Assembly: GCA_015231615.1 (NCBI GenBank) | Contig: JADGBE010000007.1 | Span: 1-64,000, forward strand | Direction of reading: 5' to 3' | DNA: 64,000 nucleotides | Source: Desulfamplus sp. | GTDB lineage: Bacteria; Desulfobacterota; Desulfobacteria; Desulfobacterales; Desulfobacteraceae | Shown here: positions 61,185-64,000 of the stretch, in pieces | Layout: every line of letters starts with the position of its first letter | How positions within the stretch are numbered: position 1 is the stretch's first letter | Program-made: the position numbers and the translations under genes | The notes under the pieces: generated by a model | The model's input: the letters and a program-made list of their open reading frames with translations, nothing else | Database searches by the model: none | Told to the model about the DNA's origin: nothing

Positions 61185-62534
61185 ATGCATAAAACCAGAA
61201 TTTTAATCGTAGATGATGAGCTGGTTATCCGTGAATCCTTAGGTGCTTGGCTTGAAAGGGACGGTCATCACATCATGACAGCGGAGAGTGGCGAAAAGTG
61301 CATAGAGATACTGAAAAAACAGAGTTTTGACATATTGCTTGTAGATATCAAAATGGATGGTATCAGCGGTGTGGAGGTACTCAAGCATGTTAAAGACCAC
61401 TATCCTGACATCGATGTCATAATGATAACTGCTTTTGGCTCTATCCCATCGTCTGTAGAGGCTATGAAGGCAGGGGCATACGACTATCTTCTCAAGCCAT
61501 TTGACCCTAATGAACTTGGTGTTCTTATTGAGAAACTGACAGAACATCAGTCGCGAAAACGGGAGAATCATTACCTTAAAGAGGAGTTCAAGGAGCGAAG
61601 CCGTTTTGAAAGCATGATTGGGCAATCCTCTGCCATGCAGGAGGTATTCAAGCTCATTCAAGACATACAAGAGACAAGATCAACTGTATTGATAACAGGA
61701 GAGACAGGTACAGGAAAAGGTATGGCTGCCAAAGCCATACACACAAGTAGTCCTCTAAAAGAGGGTCCTTTTGTAAGTGTCAACTGTGGTGCTATTCCAG
61801 AACAGATTATGGAGAGCGAACTTTTTGGTCATCAGAAAGGTGCTTTTACTGATGCTAAGGAGACCCGGAAAGGGCGGCTTGAGATGGCGTGCGGAGGAAC
61901 TCTTTTTCTTGATGAAATAGGAGAGATTCCCATGCGTATGCAGATTGATCTACTCCATGTTTTGGAAGAGAGGGTCTTTTACAAAGTTGGAGGTACCCAG
62001 CCTATTTCTGCCAATTTCCGCGTGATTGCTGCTACCAACAGCACTCTTGAAAAGATGATTCAGGAACGCACCTTTAGAGAAGATTTTTACTACCGCCTTA
62101 ATGTAATCGCCCTGACCATGCCTCCCTTAAGAAAAAGAAAGGAAGATATTCCTCTTCTTGCCAACCACTTTCTCCATAAATTTGTGCAAGAGATCAACAA
62201 ACCTGTGGAACGATTCAGCAGGGAGGCAATGGATGAACTTATGTTGTACAACTGGCCGGGGAACGTAAGAGAACTTTCCAATGCTGTGGAACGGGCGGTC
62301 GTAGTGTGTCGAAGCCACACCATAGAACCTGCAAATCTTCCCATTGTAAACTTTGAATGTATAGAACCAAATTACCCTACAACAGGAACTCTAAATGATA
62401 TTCAAAAACACCATATTTTTAATACGTTGAATGAAAATGGTTGGAATATCGCCCGCAGTGCCGCCTGTCTTGGCATTGACCGTTCAACACTCTACAGCAA
62501 AATCAGACAATATCACCTGAAAAAAGGAGCATAA
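61185..62534 (+). CDS. NtrC-family sigma54-dependent response regulator
   Basis: 449 residues. Receiver with D54 (LLVDIKMDGI), AAA+ domain with Walker A GETGTGKG, GAFTGA-type loop seen as GAFTDA (the Gly to Asp change is notable), FLDEIGEIP Walker B, and a C-terminal Fis-type HTH (IARSAACLGIDRSTLYSKIRQYHL). It should activate sigma54 promoters when phosphorylated, probably by the kinase encoded at 63346 or the PAS kinases nearby. GAFTGA contacts sigma54, and Asp at the fifth position is found in some natural members. Its stop overlaps the next start codon (TAATG). Confidence 0.92.
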   Translation: MHKTRILIVDDELVIRESLGAWLERDGHHIMTAESGEKCIEILKKQSFDILLVDIKMDGISGVEVLKHVKDHYPDIDVIMITAFGSIPSSVEAMKAGAYDYLLKPFDPNELGVLIEKLTEHQSRKRENHYLKEEFKERSRFESMIGQSSAMQEVFKLIQDIQETRSTVLITGETGTGKGMAAKAIHTSSPLKEGPFVSVNCGAIPEQIMESELFGHQKGAFTDAKETRKGRLEMACGGTLFLDEIGEIPMRMQIDLLHVLEERVFYKVGGTQPISANFRVIAATNSTLEKMIQERTFREDFYYRLNVIALTMPPLRKRKEDIPLLANHFLHKFVQEINKPVERFSREAMDELMLYNWPGNVRELSNAVERAVVVCRSHTIEPANLPIVNFECIEPNYPTTGTLNDIQKHHIFNTLNENGWNIARSAACLGIDRSTLYSKIRQYHLKKGA

Positions 62535-62623
62535 TGCAGGACGATATATTAATGAAACTTAAGAGAATGATTCTGGACGATACATGGATAATTTTGGACG
62601 ATACGCGGATAATTCTGAGATAA
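62534..62623 (+). CDS. 29-codon linker ORF with repeated ILDDT motifs
   Basis: It starts in the TAATG overlapping the NtrC-type stop and ends three bases before the archaemetzincin ATG. It encodes MQDDILMKLKRMILDDTW followed by IILDDTRIILR. The last ~65 bp is three imperfect 21-22-bp direct repeats (TTCTGGACGATACATGGATAA-like); the third unit contains the archaemetzincin start. It may be a translational coupling device, a small peptide, or just a repeat expansion that happens to stay open. Confidence 0.35.
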   Translation: MQDDILMKLKRMILDDTWIILDDTRIILR

Positions 62624-62626
62624 TAC

Positions 62627-63172
62627 ATGGATAATACAAAAGGGAAACTTCCATTTATTCTGGTTTCTCCAATAGAAAAGTTCTCCATTGAACTCTCTGT
62701 AAAAATTGGAGATGCTGTGGGGGATTTCTTCGGATATCCAATCAAAGTACTTCCTCTGCTACAAGAGATTGATTTTGCATTTAATTCTGATAGAGACCAA
62801 TACCATTCCACCCTTATATTAGAAAAACTTTCAAGCCTTGCCCCTGAAAGATGCCTTAAAATTCTTGCCATCACAGACAAGGATCTCTTTATTCCAATAT
62901 TGACCCATGTTTACGGAGAAGCCCAGCTTAACGGCATTGCCTGCATTGTATCAACCAACCGCCTCAACACAGATCTTCAGCTTTCAAAAAACAAGGTGCT
63001 TGAAAGAATTATCAAGGAGAGTATTCATGAGCTGGGTCATACATTTAACCTTCGTCATTGCAAAGATCACTCATGTATAATGCACTACTGCCGAAGCCTT
63101 GAAGATGTGGATTTGAAATCTAACAATTATTGCAGATATTGTGAGGTTCTGCTGTCAGATGCGATGAATTAA
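62627..63172 (+). CDS. archaemetzincin-type zinc metalloprotease
   Basis: 181 residues. The catalytic signature HELGHTFNLRHC (134-145) gives H134, E135, H138 and H144, then C145, C150, C155 and the pair C169/C172, the second structural-zinc cysteine set of archaemetzincins. Usual length is 180-200, so it is complete. Classical members have Gly at the position of N141. It cleaves peptides or proteins in the cytoplasm (no signal peptide). The neighbouring Cys-module GcvH-like proteins or the regulators are possible substrates, by context only. Confidence 0.9.
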   Translation: MDNTKGKLPFILVSPIEKFSIELSVKIGDAVGDFFGYPIKVLPLLQEIDFAFNSDRDQYHSTLILEKLSSLAPERCLKILAITDKDLFIPILTHVYGEAQLNGIACIVSTNRLNTDLQLSKNKVLERIIKESIHELGHTFNLRHCKDHSCIMHYCRSLEDVDLKSNNYCRYCEVLLSDAMN

Positions 63173-63345
63173 GTTTCAGATGGTCAGATGCTATAAATTG
63201 AGCTTAAGCAATCAGATGCGATGAATTGAACGCCTGATGCTCGCAAAAAATTCCCTATATTGATTCTCTCTTGAATCAGTGTCATAATAACTGCTATAAA
63301 AGACAATCATGGTGTCTAATATAGCTTGTTTAAGGAGAAACCAAA

Positions 63346-64000
63346 ATGATTCAAAGAGAATCTAATCAGAGCCAGAATAGGATATTGATAGTAGATGACA
63401 ATCCAACAAACCTTAAAGTGCTTTTTGAATATTTGAGTGGGGAAAAGGGCTACAAGATTTTTATTGCAAAAAATGGCAGAGAAGCCCTTGAAAGAACGGC
63501 AAATGCAAAACCTGATATTATACTTCTTGATATTATGATGCCAGAAATTGACGGCTACGAAACCTGCCGTAGATTAAAGGAACAGAAAGAGACGGAAGAT
63601 ATTCCGATTATCTTTCTAACCGCATTTGCAGATACTGATAGTAAAATCAAGGCATTTAACCGCGGTGCAGTCGATTTTATAGTTAAGCCATTTAATCAGG
63701 ATGAGGTGTTGGCAAGAATCAATACGCACTTGACCATATCAAGACAAAAAAAAGAGTTAGAAAAAACAAACAATGAACTTGCAAAGGCAAATGCCTCAAA
63801 AGACAAGCTATTTTCTATAGTTGCCCATGATATGCGCAACAAGTTATTTGGTCTGACTGGAAGCATTGAAATGGTTGAATCCTTTTTTAATGACTTAACT
63901 GATGACGAAAAACGGGATCGAATCAGGGCAATGTCAACATCTGCCCAGCAGATGTATAAACTATTTGAAAATCTCTTTACATGGGCAAGAATGCAGACTG
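63346..64000 (+). CDS. receiver-histidine kinase hybrid, N-terminal part (cut by window edge)
   Basis: 218 codons from the ATG at 63346 (AAGGAG upstream) run off the right edge. The receiver domain comes first (VDDNPTNLKVLFEYL, phospho-Asp D62 in LLDIMMPEIDG, FLTAF, VKPFNQDEV). A short coiled coil follows, then HisKA with FSIVAHDMRNKLFGLTGSIEMV. The ATPase domain lies outside. Proteins with this order receive a signal through REC and act as kinase. It is in the same direction as the NtrC-type and archaemetzincin genes. Confidence 0.9.
   Translation, partial: MIQRESNQSQNRILIVDDNPTNLKVLFEYLSGEKGYKIFIAKNGREALERTANAKPDIILLDIMMPEIDGYETCRRLKEQKETEDIPIIFLTAFADTDSKIKAFNRGAVDFIVKPFNQDEVLARINTHLTISRQKKELEKTNNELAKANASKDKLFSIVAHDMRNKLFGLTGSIEMVESFFNDLTDDEKRDRIRAMSTSAQQMYKLFENLFTWARMQT

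Overview
The window is AT-rich bacterial DNA with dense, mostly short operons. It most probably comes from an anaerobic, sulfate-reducing member of the Desulfobacterota (Desulfobacterales-like). The main reasons are a MetF/MetV/HdrABC/MvhD-type gene cluster as used in the Wood-Ljungdahl pathway, two apparent selenocysteine-containing redox proteins, an Orange-Protein-like cluster with two ferredoxin-bearing MinD ATPases, tungstate and cobalt transporters, and many PAS histidine kinases. No rRNA or tRNA was seen, and I cannot name a species.

Layout. 1-2.3 kb (minus): arsenic operon arsR - small thioredoxin - exported thioredoxin - ccdA-like - acr3 (cut by the left edge). 2.5-11.3 kb: porin and mini-PstS pair, TauE exporter, TupBC, an orphan antitoxin-like protein, a MetF homologue, a rhodanese/ferritin fusion and a transglutaminase-like protein. 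11.4-14.8 kb (minus): orp-like cluster (two NifX/ORP-type proteins, two Gly-rich small proteins, two MinD/ferredoxin ATPases). 15-25 kb: housekeeping and accessory genes (YkgJ-type, DapA-like, EF-G paralogue, DUF1992, SHOCT protein, Ddl, thioredoxin, CoA-transferase/GNAT, PilZ). 25.2-28.1 kb (minus): cbiMQO. 28.5 kb: SRP RNA with a good promoter, followed by grpE-dnaK. 31.9-42.2 kb (plus): acyl-CoA synthetase, LolA, sensor kinase, then a coupled TonB receptor - YfiR - CHASE8-like hybrid kinase set. 42.3-46 kb (minus): solute-binding protein, QueD-like, PAS kinase.

46.1-55.4 kb (minus) is the metabolic core: MetF homologue, HdrC/B-like protein, a 1554-residue HdrA-GltD-HdrA fusion, MvhD, MetV and MetF. 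Two of these genes are interrupted by an in-frame TGA at a conserved cysteine position. Each TGA is followed at 12-15 nt by a hairpin whose top is CCU-GG(A/C)-AGG, so I read both as selenoproteins (MvhD Sec17, HdrCB Sec240) with matching SECIS-like elements. Together the genes resemble the electron-bifurcating methylene-THF reductase complex known from Moorella.

55.5-64 kb: a kinase with an HTH-REC regulator (minus), a lone TnpB, then a plus-strand set that I consider the best candidate for an undescribed system: two GcvH-fold proteins lacking the lipoyl lysine but carrying an exactly spaced C-x12-C-x5-C-x2-C module (twice in one, once in the other), a sigma54 activator, a 29-codon linker ORF, an archaemetzincin-type protease and a REC-kinase cut by the right edge. 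Intergenic space is rich in dispersed palindromic elements of at least four families, including a 59-bp element of constant length with 10-bp inverted termini.
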